Shown here: positions 1-8,647 of the stretch, in pieces
Layout of the letters: each line of letters starts with the position of its first letter
Position numbering within the stretch: position 1 is the first letter of the stretch
NCBI GenBank assembly: GCA_963667715.1
Contig: OY763926.1
Location: forward strand, 310,001-374,000
Reading direction: 5' to 3'
Length of the DNA stretch: 64,000 nt
Origin: JAFGDI01 sp963667715
Lineage (GTDB): Bacteria > Planctomycetota > Phycisphaerae > Sedimentisphaerales > SM23-30
Notes under the pieces: model-generated
Database searches by the model: none
The model's input: only the letters and a program-made list of their open reading frames with translations
What the model was told of the DNA's origin: nothing
Translations under genes and position numbers: made by a program

Positions 1-601
1 TCGTGATGGTGTTTTTATTAGCTTTGTAAATAGCTTCCCAGTATTTTCCAGTTCCAAAGTACTTGGTAGAAATGCTATATAGGCTGTCGCCTTTAGTTAC
101 CGAGTGGTATCTAGGTTCGTTCATTTGCTGCGGGTAAGAATCCGGCAGGTCAGCGAACGGGTCGTTTGTAATAGCTTTCGACTTAGCTACCATAGTGTTT
201 TTCGTGTTGGTTATGGTCTTTGTGACCGGTTTCACTATTGTATTAATCGCAGGCTGGGTAGAAGCCGTAGTGGGGTTATTGTCGGTAATAAGTTCAGGCA
301 TTGTGGAATCTTCGGTTTTCGGTGGAAGAATATCTGATTCCTGAGTGGTATCGATACTGGCAGATTCAGGGTCAGTAGCTGAGTCGATCGAAGCGGTTTC
401 GGTCTGGTCAGAGCTGCTATTTTCGTTAGAATTAGCGTTAGCGATAAGGCCGGGTTCATCATTAACAGCAGCTGCAGGTTCGTCGAATGGGACGGTTGGA
501 GCAGAGCTTTCCGGTCCTTTTTCCTGCCCGGCGAAGTAGAATACGGCTGCAACTGCGATGACAATACCTATGACAATACCAATTTTCGTTTCTTTACGCA
601 T
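1..601 (-). CDS. LysM-domain membrane-anchored protein (3' end cut by window edge)
   Basis: The reading frame opens at ATG 601 and is still open at base 1, so only the first 200 residues are present. An AAGGA ribosome site lies about 6 nt before the ATG. Residues about 6-24 form one hydrophobic segment (IGIVIGIVIAVAAVFYFAG), an uncleaved membrane anchor. A roughly 130-residue low-complexity Ser/Thr/Pro/Asp/Glu linker follows. Residues about 170-200 read as the start of a LysM domain (GDSLYSISTKYFGTGKYW, then EAIYKANK). LysM binds peptidoglycan or chitin-like glycans, so I infer an inner-membrane protein that reaches across the periplasm to the wall. More domains may lie outside the window. 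The protein's specific role is unknown. Confidence 0.85.
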   Translation of the reverse strand, partial: MRKETKIGIVIGIVIAVAAVFYFAGQEKGPESSAPTVPFDEPAAAVNDEPGLIANANSNENSSSDQTETASIDSATDPESASIDTTQESDILPPKTEDSTMPELITDNNPTTASTQPAINTIVKPVTKTITNTKNTMVAKSKAITNDPFADLPDSYPQQMNEPRYHSVTKGDSLYSISTKYFGTGKYWEAIYKANKNTIT

Positions 602-916
602 TAAATATCCTTGGTGCTACAAATGTTAGAAACATCCTACTTTAACATATATGGTCTTATATGTTTATTATATTGCAGTTGAAACTCAGGTCAACAATAA
701 AGAGAATTATGTGTTCTCAGAAGAGGTTGAGTAATTAATGTTTTTGTATAAAAAACGTATTTATGGATTGAATAATGTAATTTTAGACGTAGATATTTAT
801 TGTTTGTTGTTGTTAATAATGATGGCATGGTCTATTATATGGAGATTAAGATGCAACAGGAAATAGGGGGGGATTGTTTTTATTTGGTGTAAGAAGATAA
901 GAATTGCAGGAATAGG
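602..916. other. Intergenic spacer, nothing recognised
   Basis: This AT-rich spacer separates the divergent LysM gene and EamA gene. It must hold both promoters, but no convincing -35/-10 pair, hairpin or repeat copy stands out. A G-run (AATAGGGGGGGA, about 860-872) is the only notable simple sequence. Confidence 0.4.
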
Positions 917-1855
917 ATGAGCGATAGAAATGGCTATAGCAGGACAGTTGGATTGTTCTGTATTTTTGGTGTTTTGATCTGCTGGACAATGGCACCGATC
1001 TTTATTAAGCTATTGACAGAATCAACAGATAGTTTTACCCAGAACTTTTTCCGTTATGGCGTGTCAGCTCTGTTCTGGCTTCCGTATTTGATAGTGTGTA
1101 CGGTGCGAGGAAAAGTGCCACGTAAGATGTGGCTGCTGGCAATGATCCCAAGTGTATTTAATGTGTGTATGCAGTCGTGCTGGTCAAAGACGATGTATTA
1201 TTTGAACCCTGGTATGGCATCGCTAATGCAGCGAAGTGTGATAATCTGGGTGATAATCATGACGGTGATATTTTACCCGGAAGAGCGGAGCTTTGTGAAA
1301 AGGCCGAGTTTGTGGGTTGGAATTTTACTGGTAATTACGGGCGTTTTTGGCGTTGTGTATTATCAGCCGGGATTTGGCGATAAGGTAGACCATAGAGGTG
1401 TTATCTTTGTGCTTGGAAATGCGTTTTTCTGGTCGTGCTATACAATTGCTATTAAGAAGTATATGCAGGAGCTGAATGCGATAATAGGTTTTTCACTGAT
1501 GAGTTTGTATACTTCGATCGGTTTGGGGGTATTGGCATTTAGCTTTGGTGAGCCGATGAAGTGTGTTGAGTTTTCCGGTAAGGTGTGGTTCTACCTGATA
1601 TTTTCCGGGTTGCTGGCAATAGCGTTGGCACATGTGCTTTATGTCGCGGCGATCCAGCGGATAGGTACGACTTTGCCGGTAATTATTATGAGCCTGATGC
1701 CATTTTTGGTTGCGTCAGCGTCTTTTATAGTGTTCCATGAGAATTTGAACGGCTGGCAGTGTGTGTCAGGTTGTATAATTATTGCCGGCTCAATGATAGC
1801 GATAGTGGTGCAGGGCAGACATCAGAAGCAGCTGGCGGAGAAGAAGGGGGAATAG
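917..1855 (+). CDS. EamA/DMT-family membrane transporter
   Basis: The protein has 312 residues and about ten hydrophobic segments in two homologous halves (about residues 10-140 and 160-300), the usual size and shape of drug/metabolite transporter (EamA) proteins. Helix starts such as FGVLICWTMAPIFIKLL and the second-half FFWSCYTIAIKKYMQ fit the EamA pattern. The ATG is preceded by AGGAATAGG. The family exports amino acids, nucleotides or other small metabolites across the inner membrane, and the substrate cannot be read from sequence. It is a single gene with no linked partner. The stop codon runs directly into a hairpin-plus-heptad repeat (1855-1900). Confidence 0.9.
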   Translation: MSDRNGYSRTVGLFCIFGVLICWTMAPIFIKLLTESTDSFTQNFFRYGVSALFWLPYLIVCTVRGKVPRKMWLLAMIPSVFNVCMQSCWSKTMYYLNPGMASLMQRSVIIWVIIMTVIFYPEERSFVKRPSLWVGILLVITGVFGVVYYQPGFGDKVDHRGVIFVLGNAFFWSCYTIAIKKYMQELNAIIGFSLMSLYTSIGLGVLAFSFGEPMKCVEFSGKVWFYLIFSGLLAIALAHVLYVAAIQRIGTTLPVIIMSLMPFLVASASFIVFHENLNGWQCVSGCIIIAGSMIAIVVQGRHQKQLAEKKGE

Positions 1856-1900
1856 AATCCATTAGGATTCAGAAGTTAGAAACTAGGAATTAGGAGTTAG
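1855..1900 (+). repeat. Hairpin plus heptad TTAG repeat after the EamA gene
   Basis: GAATCC (1855-1860), loop ATTA and GGATTC (1865-1870) form a small perfect hairpin starting in the stop codon. A tail follows in which TAG recurs about every 7 bases (AGTTAG, AACTAG, AATTAG, AGTTAG). The tail resembles those at 6481, 12828 and 39381, although the hairpin sequence differs. It may act as a transcript end, but there is no clear T-run. Confidence 0.5.
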
Positions 1901-1927
1901 GTTTGGTTTCGTCTGGAGTGGTGTGGG

Positions 1928-3190
1928 TTATCTTAGGGAGTCTACTGGTTTCTGGCGGGCGGCGAGGATTGCGGGGGCTACGGCGCCGAGTACTGAGAAG
2001 AGGATCGCGGCCAGGCAGATGGCTGTGGTTTCTGATGGGATGACGATATCCGGTATTCTGTCGATAGAGTAGAGGTCAGGCGGCCAGAGCATAAATCCAG
2101 TTTTGGCGTATAGATATTCCTGTATCTGGTTAGTGTGAGTTACAAATGTTATGCCGATAGCGGCTCCGATCGAGGTTCCGATGAGTCCGATGAGGATGCC
2201 GAAATACAGGTAGGTTCGGGCGAGCATGGCGTGGCTGCCGCCGAAGCTTTTTATGATGCCAATATCTCTTCTTTTGTCGAGCACGATCATGTGGAAGATG
2301 GCGAAGATAATGAAAGAGCAGACAACAGCAATGATCGCGAAAACGAGCGTCATCATATTCTTTTCATTTTCGAGTGGTGCAATTGTGGTTCTTCTATCCT
2401 GATACCAGGTTTGGATCTTTACATCTTTGAGCAGAGACGCTGAGTTTGTTTTATCCATTTCCGAGACGAAGTTTTGCCAAAGAGTGTTTATTTGCTGTTG
2501 AGCGTGTTCAATGTTTGTATTTGGCTGGAGTTTGACCCTGAGTTGGTGAGTTCTGGGCGGGTGGTTGTCCTGTCCGGCCATCCATGTAAGCTGCTGGAGC
2601 TTATTAAAATCCAGGTAGATACAGTTGTCGACGTCGGGCATACCAGTTCGGTACGAGTCTGCGCAAATGAAAGACTGGTTTTGGCCAGCTTCAGGGCCAG
2701 CGAGTAGTCCACGGTAATTGAGGCCGGGGAAGGTGATATTGAGGTTCATACCTGGGTAACAATAGTAATCGAAGAAATATTTGCCAGCATAGCAATTTTC
2801 GGGTGTCATATTTAAGGTTTCGGAGTTTAGTAGTTTACCGGGTGCGCATACGCTAGTGAAGGTTGACGGCTCGATGCCGTAGACCATGGCAGGTATGTTG
2901 TCAGAGGTAATACCAAAAGCGGAAATGATCGGAGTAACGGCTAGTATATAGTTGCAATCATTGAGGATCTGGGTGAATTCATCATAATGGTCGAAGCCAA
3001 CCAACGAGCTTCGACTGATAACGATATCGCCGGACCATTTATGGTTCTTACCCCGGACCTCGTTTACTAATCCAGACATCACGTTCAGGACAATCGTGAC
3101 CATCATAACGATAAGGGCAATAGCCATGATCGCGGCGATGGCAACTCTTTTCCTCGTGAAATATCTCCAGCTGAGAATGAAAGCTAACAT
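1928..3190 (-). CDS. LolC/LolE-like ABC transporter permease (FtsX-domain)
   Basis: The 420-residue protein has one N-terminal membrane helix (about 15-38), a large extracytoplasmic domain (about 40-280, MacB_PCD-like) and three C-terminal helices (about 285-305, 330-357, 388-412), the topology of LolC/LolE/MacB permeases. The cytoplasmic loop LDKRRDIGIIKSFGGS is the coupling-helix motif that touches the ATPase. Such proteins work with a LolD-type ATPase to extract lipoproteins from the inner membrane or to drive efflux. No LolD-like ATPase gene is adjacent; the only ABC ATPase in the window (26750-27526) is of the BtuD/FecE type. The partner must therefore be encoded elsewhere. An AGAGG motif lies about 13 nt before the start, which is rather far. 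Confidence 0.85.
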   Translation of the reverse strand: MLAFILSWRYFTRKRVAIAAIMAIALIVMMVTIVLNVMSGLVNEVRGKNHKWSGDIVISRSSLVGFDHYDEFTQILNDCNYILAVTPIISAFGITSDNIPAMVYGIEPSTFTSVCAPGKLLNSETLNMTPENCYAGKYFFDYYCYPGMNLNITFPGLNYRGLLAGPEAGQNQSFICADSYRTGMPDVDNCIYLDFNKLQQLTWMAGQDNHPPRTHQLRVKLQPNTNIEHAQQQINTLWQNFVSEMDKTNSASLLKDVKIQTWYQDRRTTIAPLENEKNMMTLVFAIIAVVCSFIIFAIFHMIVLDKRRDIGIIKSFGGSHAMLARTYLYFGILIGLIGTSIGAAIGITFVTHTNQIQEYLYAKTGFMLWPPDLYSIDRIPDIVIPSETTAICLAAILFSVLGAVAPAILAARQKPVDSLR

Positions 3191-3333
3191 TAAACTGACC
3201 AGAACCTCTAATTTATGTCAAATCGAATAAACGAATATAAGTTTATATAACTGTTGGAAACAAAACAACAGCAGTCAATATAATAGCAATATATCTAAGA
3301 TTTGGCAAAAACCGTTTTTCCGTCGCTTAATAA

Positions 3334-3531
3334 TTAAAACGGAGCGGCGAAAAAGTTGTCGATAGCTTGTTCTATCTGTTCGAAGCTCTTTCCCATCTGT
3401 AGCTGTACAATTCTAAAATTTAATTCACCGGAGGCAAACTGGTTGCCATTTTCAATCTCACGTTTAAGTTCGTCATGGCGAGCAATCTCTCTTGGGTCGA
3501 TTATTTCCGGTAATTCAAAGTTTTGATTCAT
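3334..3531 (-). CDS. Small hypothetical protein, 65 aa
   Basis: A short soluble, acidic protein (MNQNFELPEIIDPREIARHD at the start, ending in DNFFAAPF). An AAGGAAG ribosome site lies 7 nt upstream of the ATG, which supports it as real. The middle is predicted helical and there is no membrane segment or cysteine. I do not recognise a family. It sits alone between the LolC-like permease and the HD-like protein, both on the same strand. Confidence 0.6.
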   Translation of the reverse strand: MNQNFELPEIIDPREIARHDELKREIENGNQFASGELNFRIVQLQMGKSFEQIEQAIDNFFAAPF

Positions 3532-3901
3532 ATTAAACTTCCTTGTAAATTATTTGCAAATTCATTTTGCAAATATCTCAGAACCGAAGTTCTGAAAGTT
3601 TCTATCTTTTCTTTCCTTGCATGAGGAATATCGACAATGGCGATAGAGAAAGATTGAAAAAAGTATAAAAAAGTCATTATCAGACCAACTTGCGCAACGG
3701 TAATAATTTATGCGGACGTAAGGGGTGGTAAAAGGTTGAAATGGAGTAATGAAGAAAGGTTGTAAGTGATGGTTTAGTACCTTGTGCTAGTTAGAATGGT
3801 GTTTGAGAGAGATATGTGAGAGTGAAAAAAACACCCGTATTTGAGTACGGGTGTAAAAGTAAAAAACATTATATAACAAGGAGTGTATCGTTGTATTTGT
3901 T
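3532..3901. other. Intergenic spacer with one terminator
   Basis: Between the 65-aa gene and the HD-like gene the only clear element is the terminator at 3824-3854. The stretch 3725-3775 carries AAGGGG, GGTTGAAA and GGTTGTAAG strings that resemble the short repeat seen at 8651, 18395 and 40451, but the match is weak. Confidence 0.4.
3824..3854 (-). terminator. Rho-independent terminator of the HD-like gene
   Basis: ACACCCGTA (3831-3839) pairs perfectly with TACGGGTGT (3846-3854). On the minus strand the stem is followed by seven T residues. It lies about 50 bp after the stop of the 3902-4657 gene. Confidence 0.85.
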
Positions 3902-4657
3902 TTAGATAAATTGTCTGTTTGGGTGGCCGACAGGCTGGCCGGTTTCGACGATATTGTTCTGATTGCTGTTGAGATGCTGCTGTAGAATGATCTCTTCGAG
4001 GTCAGAAGCGCGGTTTTCAGTTTCCATTTGTTCCATGAACTGCATAGCGGTATTGAGTCTTTTTTCTGCGATGAGGCGAACGCTATCGAATCTGAAGCTT
4101 TCTCTGAGCCTGGCGTTCCAGTATTCGTATTCGATCTTTCTCTTCCAGCTGGCGATAGCGTCTGTTACGCCGCGACCGTGTATCATATAGCGTCTGGACT
4201 CATTAAATATACCGATAGCACCCATATCGTCGAGATTTCTGGCATCAGAAAGAATCATAGCTTCAGATAAGTTTGTATTTCTTTTGCCTGATTCGATGAT
4301 AATACTGCAAACTCTTTCCATTTCACGTGGATTGAGAACTCCGGCGAGCTTTTCCTGTACTACCTGAGCGGAGAAATCTCTCATATCTTCGTCAGACAGG
4401 TCTGCAAGAGCCATGCGAGCGACTTTATCTTGTTGGTTGGCATAACGAGCGAAGCCGCTATCTCGCATAAGAGCGGCGATATTCAGGCACTGGTGGTCGA
4501 TATGGAACCTTTTGACTTCAGGTAATTGTGCGATACAGGCGCAGTGCCTAAGTATTCGGTAGGCCCTATCGATAAGATACCTATCGGGTGTATCTTTAAG
4601 GGTGGGGACAGCGAGTACCTGCTCGGTAATTTCTTTTATAATAATCAAATCGCTCAT
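3902..4657 (-). CDS. HD-superfamily-like protein with degenerate metal site
   Basis: This 251-residue soluble protein has the outline of a small HD-type phosphohydrolase of the YedJ/YpgQ kind. Residues 52-68 (HIDHQCLNIAALMRDSGF) sit where the AALLHDiG motif is expected, and LSDARNLDDMGAIGI (residues 136-150) matches the family's LsDADrLDamGaiGi motif. The HD His is replaced by Arg (R65-D66), and the first metal-ligand His is not apparent near residues 28-38. The downstream Asp (D138) is kept. It may be catalytically dead or have moved function. AGGAG lies 8 nt before the ATG and a terminator follows. It appears monocistronic. Confidence 0.6.
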   Translation of the reverse strand: MSDLIIIKEITEQVLAVPTLKDTPDRYLIDRAYRILRHCACIAQLPEVKRFHIDHQCLNIAALMRDSGFARYANQQDKVARMALADLSDEDMRDFSAQVVQEKLAGVLNPREMERVCSIIIESGKRNTNLSEAMILSDARNLDDMGAIGIFNESRRYMIHGRGVTDAIASWKRKIEYEYWNARLRESFRFDSVRLIAEKRLNTAMQFMEQMETENRASDLEEIILQQHLNSNQNNIVETGQPVGHPNRQFI

Positions 4658-4974
4658 AAGTCAGACTCCTGAGAAAGCAGAAAAGATAGCAATAAATTCT
4701 TTCTTTACAGTCTTCTATCGGGTGCGAAATTAAAAAATCTTAAATCTTTACAGAAAGCAAAACCAAAATAACGCAAGAAACGTTATAGGACTTAGATTCA
4801 TAGATTTAATATGCCATAATCGTAAAATTAAAACAAGAGAATAATGTTAAAAAAGCAAAAAAAAGCCAAGTAAAGTTGCAGGTTGGGTTAAGATGTGCAG
4901 GGGTAGGTAAAATAGAATAAATCAGCTGTTAAAAAGGAGTTGCAAGTTTCGATAATTTGTTTAGAATTGATAGC

Positions 4975-5721
4975 ATGAACGAAAGGATAAAAGACAACCT
5001 TCACCGTATTAAATCAAATATAGAAGAGTCATGTGCCAAGGTTGGCCGGGACCCTTCAAGTGTTACATTAATAGCGGTAACCAAGAATGCTGAGCCGACA
5101 GTTATCCGTACATTGATGGATCTGGAGCATGAGCATTTTGGCGAGTCGCGTCCGCAAGAGCTGGTGCGTCGCAATGGCTTGATAATGGAGGCTATGCAGC
5201 GTCGAGTAGAGCTGCCTGGTCTACTGGTCGAGCAGCGTCCGATAATTCGCCCTAAGTGGCATATGATAGGTCATTTACAGCGTAATAAGGTCAAGGGAAT
5301 CTTGAAAATGGTCGAATTTGTCCATTCGGTAGATTCGCTGAGGCTGGCAGAGGAGATCAATACCCTAGCAGCTAAGCTTGGCCTGGAAAAGAAGGTTAAG
5401 ATCCTGTTGCAGGTAAATGCCAGTGAAGAGCCGCAAAAGTATGGTTTGGCGGTTGGTGCTTTGATGCCGTTGGCAGAGCAGATACGTACATTGCCGAATC
5501 TTCAGATCTGCGGCTTGATGACAATGGCGGCTCAGAACGATGATCCTGAGAAGAGCCGCTTCTGCTTTGGTCGTTTGCGTGAGCTGTTTGAAGAGATGCG
5601 AGGCGAGCGTATGGCAGGCCCTGAATTTGCTCATTTATCGATGGGCATGAGTCAGGATTACCAGGTTGCAGTAGAAGAGGGAGCAACTATGGTGAGAGTA
5701 GGCTCTGCCTTGTTCGAGTAA
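4975..5721 (+). CDS. yggS: YggS/PLPBP-family pyridoxal-phosphate homeostasis protein
   Basis: This is a TIM-barrel protein that binds PLP without known catalysis and keeps free PLP and amino-acid pools balanced. The PLP-Lys motif is visible in LIAVTKNAE. HFGESRPQEL, WHMIGHLQRNK, GLMTMA and LSMGMSQDYQVAVEEGAT are all family landmarks, and the length is normal. An in-frame TTG at 4957 would add six residues, but its AAGGAG (4934-4939) is 17 nt away. I prefer ATG 4975 because MNERIKDNLHRIK matches the family N-terminus. A short insertion around RRNGLIMEAMQRRVELPGLL is longer than usual. A terminator follows at 5756. Confidence 0.93.
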   Translation: MNERIKDNLHRIKSNIEESCAKVGRDPSSVTLIAVTKNAEPTVIRTLMDLEHEHFGESRPQELVRRNGLIMEAMQRRVELPGLLVEQRPIIRPKWHMIGHLQRNKVKGILKMVEFVHSVDSLRLAEEINTLAAKLGLEKKVKILLQVNASEEPQKYGLAVGALMPLAEQIRTLPNLQICGLMTMAAQNDDPEKSRFCFGRLRELFEEMRGERMAGPEFAHLSMGMSQDYQVAVEEGATMVRVGSALFE

Positions 5722-5755
5722 TCGGGTTAGCTGTAAGCACAAAGAAATATCAATA

Positions 5756-5788
5756 AAGACTGGAGATAAGAATCCGGTCTTTTTTTTA
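5756..5788 (+). terminator. Terminator of yggS
   Basis: AAGACTGG (5756-5763) pairs with CCGGTCTT (5774-5781, one G-T pair) and runs into eight T residues. Confidence 0.85.
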
Positions 5789-5960
5789 TGCGCAAATAGT
5801 GGGGGGGAGTTGGTAAATGGTAATAATTCTTGTTTTTTAATATAGGATTTGAACTTTTTGGTGGGTTTTGTTACTTAGATATTGCGGGGTAGAAGTTAGG
5901 GGCGATGTATATTGGGCTAGGAATCTGGATTTAGGCTCGATGGGAATCGAGATATATTAT

Positions 5961-6449
5961 ATGACAAACGAGTCAGAACAGACAAAACAGCTTGAGATCT
6001 ATTATCGGGAATATGGCCCGCTGATATTACGGTATTTGTACAGGCGTGTGGGGTCTGAGGCTGCTGCTGATATGGTTCAGGATGTGTTTGTAGAGGCGGC
6101 GCGGCATTATACTCGGCTGGTAAAGGCGGATTCGCCGCGAGGGTGGCTGTTGAAGGTTGCGTATTATCAAATGTGTAATTATTATCGCAGGAAGAGGCAG
6201 GTTTATGAGCTGCCTGCTGATCTGGTAGTTGATAAAGTTGTAGAAGATGATGCGGTGAGTGAGCTGCGTGAGGCATTGAAGTTGGTTGATGAGTCAAGTC
6301 GTGAGATACTTATGCTGCGTTGGTATGAGCAGTTGAGTTATGAAGATATAGCTCAAGTGTTGGAGCTGCCGGTAGGAACGGTTCGGAGCAGGCTGCATTA
6401 TTCCTTGAAGAAGCTTCGTGAGATAATGTCAGCGAAGGAAACAATATAG
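5961..6449 (+). CDS. ECF-type RNA polymerase sigma-70 factor
   Basis: From ATG 5961 the protein has 162 residues, the normal ECF size. Sigma region 2 is seen in YYREYGPLILRYLYRRV, DMVQDVFVEAA and SPRGWLLKVAYYQMCNYYRR. Region 4 is SSREILMLRWYEQLSYEDIA then GTVRSRLHYSLKKLREIM, a helix-turn-helix for the -35 element. In-frame TTG 5868 and ATG 5940 lie upstream, and none has a strong ribosome site. The gene is followed, across a repeat, by a single-helix membrane protein and a lipoprotein, suggesting a sigma/anti-sigma/sensor set. The upstream signal is unknown. Confidence 0.88.
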   Translation: MTNESEQTKQLEIYYREYGPLILRYLYRRVGSEAAADMVQDVFVEAARHYTRLVKADSPRGWLLKVAYYQMCNYYRRKRQVYELPADLVVDKVVEDDAVSELREALKLVDESSREILMLRWYEQLSYEDIAQVLELPVGTVRSRLHYSLKKLREIMSAKETI

Positions 6450-6452
6450 ATA

Positions 6453-6607
6453 ACTCAAACTGACGGGTGGTCAGTTTGAGAGTAGTTAGGATTTAGTAAT
6501 TAGTTGAATTGAATGACTTTAGAAACTAATTACTAACCACCAATCATTAAGCCCTTTTTTGATAGTGGATTACAATATCCAAACTGATATTTTCGGTCAG
6601 TTTGAGT
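6453..6607 (+). repeat. Hairpin-heptad repeat, copy A (full length)
   Basis: CTCAAACTGAC (6454-6464), loop GGGTG and GTCAGTTTGAG (6470-6480) form a perfect 11-bp stem four bases after the sigma-factor stop. A heptad TTAG tail follows, then an AT-rich body. The far end repeats GTCAGTTTGAG (6596-6606), so the element also has terminal inverted repeats. Related copies are at 12801, 17341, 25495 and 39354. Confidence 0.8.
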
Positions 6608-6647
6608 AAATAAGTATGAAAGTTAAGAATGGTTATGAGGTGATATA

Positions 6648-7160
6648 ATGGAATATGAATTGATAGAATCATTATTAGCTGATATGGCGTTAGGTAATTT
6701 GTCTGAGGAGTCGGAGAGACTATTGGGAGATTATGTTGCCAGTTGTGGTGAGTATAGCGAACTTGCCAACGGGTTTGATATGGCAGTTTCGGCGGCAGGA
6801 AGACTTTCCGAGGATGAGAGTGAGCTGGAGCTGCCGGAGTTTCCGGTAGAGCGAGTAAGGGCGGTTGTGTCTTCGGATAGGCGGATAGTATTTCGTATGT
6901 TTAAGATAGCGGCGGTCTTTGTTGTTGGTCTGACGATGATGTTTATGGTTTCAGATGGTAAGCATAGTAATCCGGGAGTGTCTGACAATGCTGTGGTGTC
7001 GCAAGATAGTATTATAGTGGCAGAGCAGCCGTTGATAGAGCAGGGCAGTGTTCGCAGTTTGTGGTATGGTAAAAAGATCTTTATGCGGTATGATGTTCGG
7101 CCGGTAGATAAGGGTTATAAAGGGCGGTCAATAATATCCAGAATGAAAGGTTCATTATGA
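6648..7160 (+). CDS. Single-pass membrane protein, probable anti-sigma factor
   Basis: The 170-residue protein has an acidic N-terminal cytoplasmic region (about 1-78), one membrane helix (about 82-102, FRMFKIAAVFVVGLTMMFMV) and a short periplasmic tail. This topology, the position after an ECF sigma gene and the start (LIESLLADMALGNLSEESER) resemble anti-sigma factors. No zinc-binding HxxxCxxC motif is visible, so it is not a ZAS-type protein and the call is an inference. GAGGTGATATA gives a good ribosome site. Its stop overlaps the start of the next gene by four bases, implying coupled translation. Confidence 0.6.
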   Translation: MEYELIESLLADMALGNLSEESERLLGDYVASCGEYSELANGFDMAVSAAGRLSEDESELELPEFPVERVRAVVSSDRRIVFRMFKIAAVFVVGLTMMFMVSDGKHSNPGVSDNAVVSQDSIIVAEQPLIEQGSVRSLWYGKKIFMRYDVRPVDKGYKGRSIISRMKGSL

Positions 7161-8524
7161 GTTACAAGAAATATATATCTATAATAGTGCTACTGGGTTT
7201 TATGGTTTTGCCGGGCTGTTTTCCTAAAAGGGTGGTATGGTCGCCAGATGGCGAGACGGCGGCGGTATTTACAAAGACAGATTTTTACTTTACCGATAAG
7301 GACGGGAAATTGTCGGATAAGGTTTATGATAATGTTTACGGTGTTGACTGGCTCAGTGACAATGAACGGCTTATTTTGCAGACTGTTCATGAATATAGCA
7401 GTTGGTCAGAGGTAGAGCAAAGCACAGGTGAGCGGCTTCGGAATGAGGTCATAGCGGCGGCCAGGGCATTTGAGAATATTACTGGTATGGAGCAGTGGAA
7501 AGCCAAGTATGATCAGTTGAAGGGAGTGGCTGGTAAGAACCTTCTTAACGGTGTAGCATTGTATTATCTGGCAATGCAGTCTGCGAATGCTGAGGCGGAG
7601 CTGATCGAGGAGTTAAAGCAAAAAGGTAGTTTCGATGTGCATGATGTAGAGTTGTGCAGCTGGAAGGATGGAAAGTTTACGGTATTAAAGACCATAGGGA
7701 ACTATGTTGATATTGTTATGGATATAAGTGTTTCGCCTACAGATAAGCTTGCGATGCTGACAGTGTGTGATCTGGAAGGTGATGAGGATGCTGCTTTTGA
7801 TAATGACCAGCTTTGGCTGGTAGAGATCGAGACAGGTAATAGTGTACTTGCTACCAGGGGAGTTGCTTTGTATCCGGCGTGGAGTAATGATGGGAGCAGT
7901 ATAGTTTATGCAGCCAAGGAGGCGGCAAGTGGAGATGATGGTATTTTTGTCGGCAAGCTGATCTCTGCACAGGTGACTGATGGTAATGGGTTGCTGGTGG
8001 ATAAGGTGGAGTCGACCTATACTGTTGCCGGAATGGTGATGAGTATCTGGACTAAGGTTAGGGTATTGCCAGATGGTAAAGTATTGTTTCCGTCGTTGGA
8101 TATGAGGCTGCCGATCGTGCCTGATGATGTGCCTGAGCAGATGGATATGTATGTGTATGATCCGGGTATTAATGCCGGGATAAGCAGGGTGGGAATAAAG
8201 GATAAGCTGCAAAAGATATCCGGTTACGATCTGAACTTTTTTGAGGTTAGTACCGACGGGCGATATGCGTCGTTAGTAGATCATGACGGTAGAGTAGCAG
8301 TGCTAGATTTGAAAAATGGCGAGGTTACGGTGATAGTGAATGAGGCGGTGCATCAATTGGGTTGTGTGCCGGTCTGGCGCAATGCGACAGAGCTTACATA
8401 TTTGAGTAAGGTAAAAGAAAATGGCAAGTCTCGTAATGTTGTCATGTGCTGGGATGTTGAAAGTGGCGAGCGGGAGCTGAGTAAGGGTTGGCCGGAGGAG
8501 GTTGTGAGTGGATTTAGGGATTAG
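7157..8524 (+). CDS. Lipoprotein with TolB/WD40-like beta-propeller repeats
   Basis: The 455-residue protein begins with a lipoprotein signal (SIIVLLGFMVLPGC, lipid-modified Cys about residue 21). The mature part contains recurring propeller-type blades: RVVWSPDGETAAVFTKTDFY, WLSDNERLILQTV, SVSPTDKLAMLTV, AWSNDGSSIVYAAKE and VSTDGRYASLVDHDG. Such SPDG/SNDG motifs typify TolB-like propellers used for binding proteins or ligands in the envelope. A helical insert (about 90-155) interrupts the first blades. ATGA overlap with the putative anti-sigma gene suggests both form one sensory unit, with the propeller as periplasmic input. The function is inferred. Confidence 0.75.
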   Translation: MSYKKYISIIVLLGFMVLPGCFPKRVVWSPDGETAAVFTKTDFYFTDKDGKLSDKVYDNVYGVDWLSDNERLILQTVHEYSSWSEVEQSTGERLRNEVIAAARAFENITGMEQWKAKYDQLKGVAGKNLLNGVALYYLAMQSANAEAELIEELKQKGSFDVHDVELCSWKDGKFTVLKTIGNYVDIVMDISVSPTDKLAMLTVCDLEGDEDAAFDNDQLWLVEIETGNSVLATRGVALYPAWSNDGSSIVYAAKEAASGDDGIFVGKLISAQVTDGNGLLVDKVESTYTVAGMVMSIWTKVRVLPDGKVLFPSLDMRLPIVPDDVPEQMDMYVYDPGINAGISRVGIKDKLQKISGYDLNFFEVSTDGRYASLVDHDGRVAVLDLKNGEVTVIVNEAVHQLGCVPVWRNATELTYLSKVKENGKSRNVVMCWDVESGERELSKGWPEEVVSGFRD

Positions 8525-8543
8525 CGGCAGGAGTAGTACATAG

Positions 8544-8580
8544 CAAAAAAGCGAAGTAAACAGCCCATAGTTTACTTCGC
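8544..8580 (-). terminator. Terminator between convergent lipoprotein gene and trxA
   Basis: GCGAAGTAAAC (8551-8561) pairs perfectly with GTTTACTTCGC (8570-8580). The T-run (six bases) is on the minus strand, so it mainly serves trxA, though the stem is close to the plus-strand gene end and could work both ways. Confidence 0.75.
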
Positions 8581-8647
8581 TTAAATTATGGCAGCAAGGA
8601 GCAGCCATAAAAATATTTTATTACCAATTCACTGTTACAGGAGGAAG

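Noticed and set aside
5868..5960. N-terminal extension of the sigma factor from TTG 5868
   Set aside because: The extra 31 residues do not resemble sigma region 2 and have no ribosome site. ATG 5961 gives the usual ECF length.
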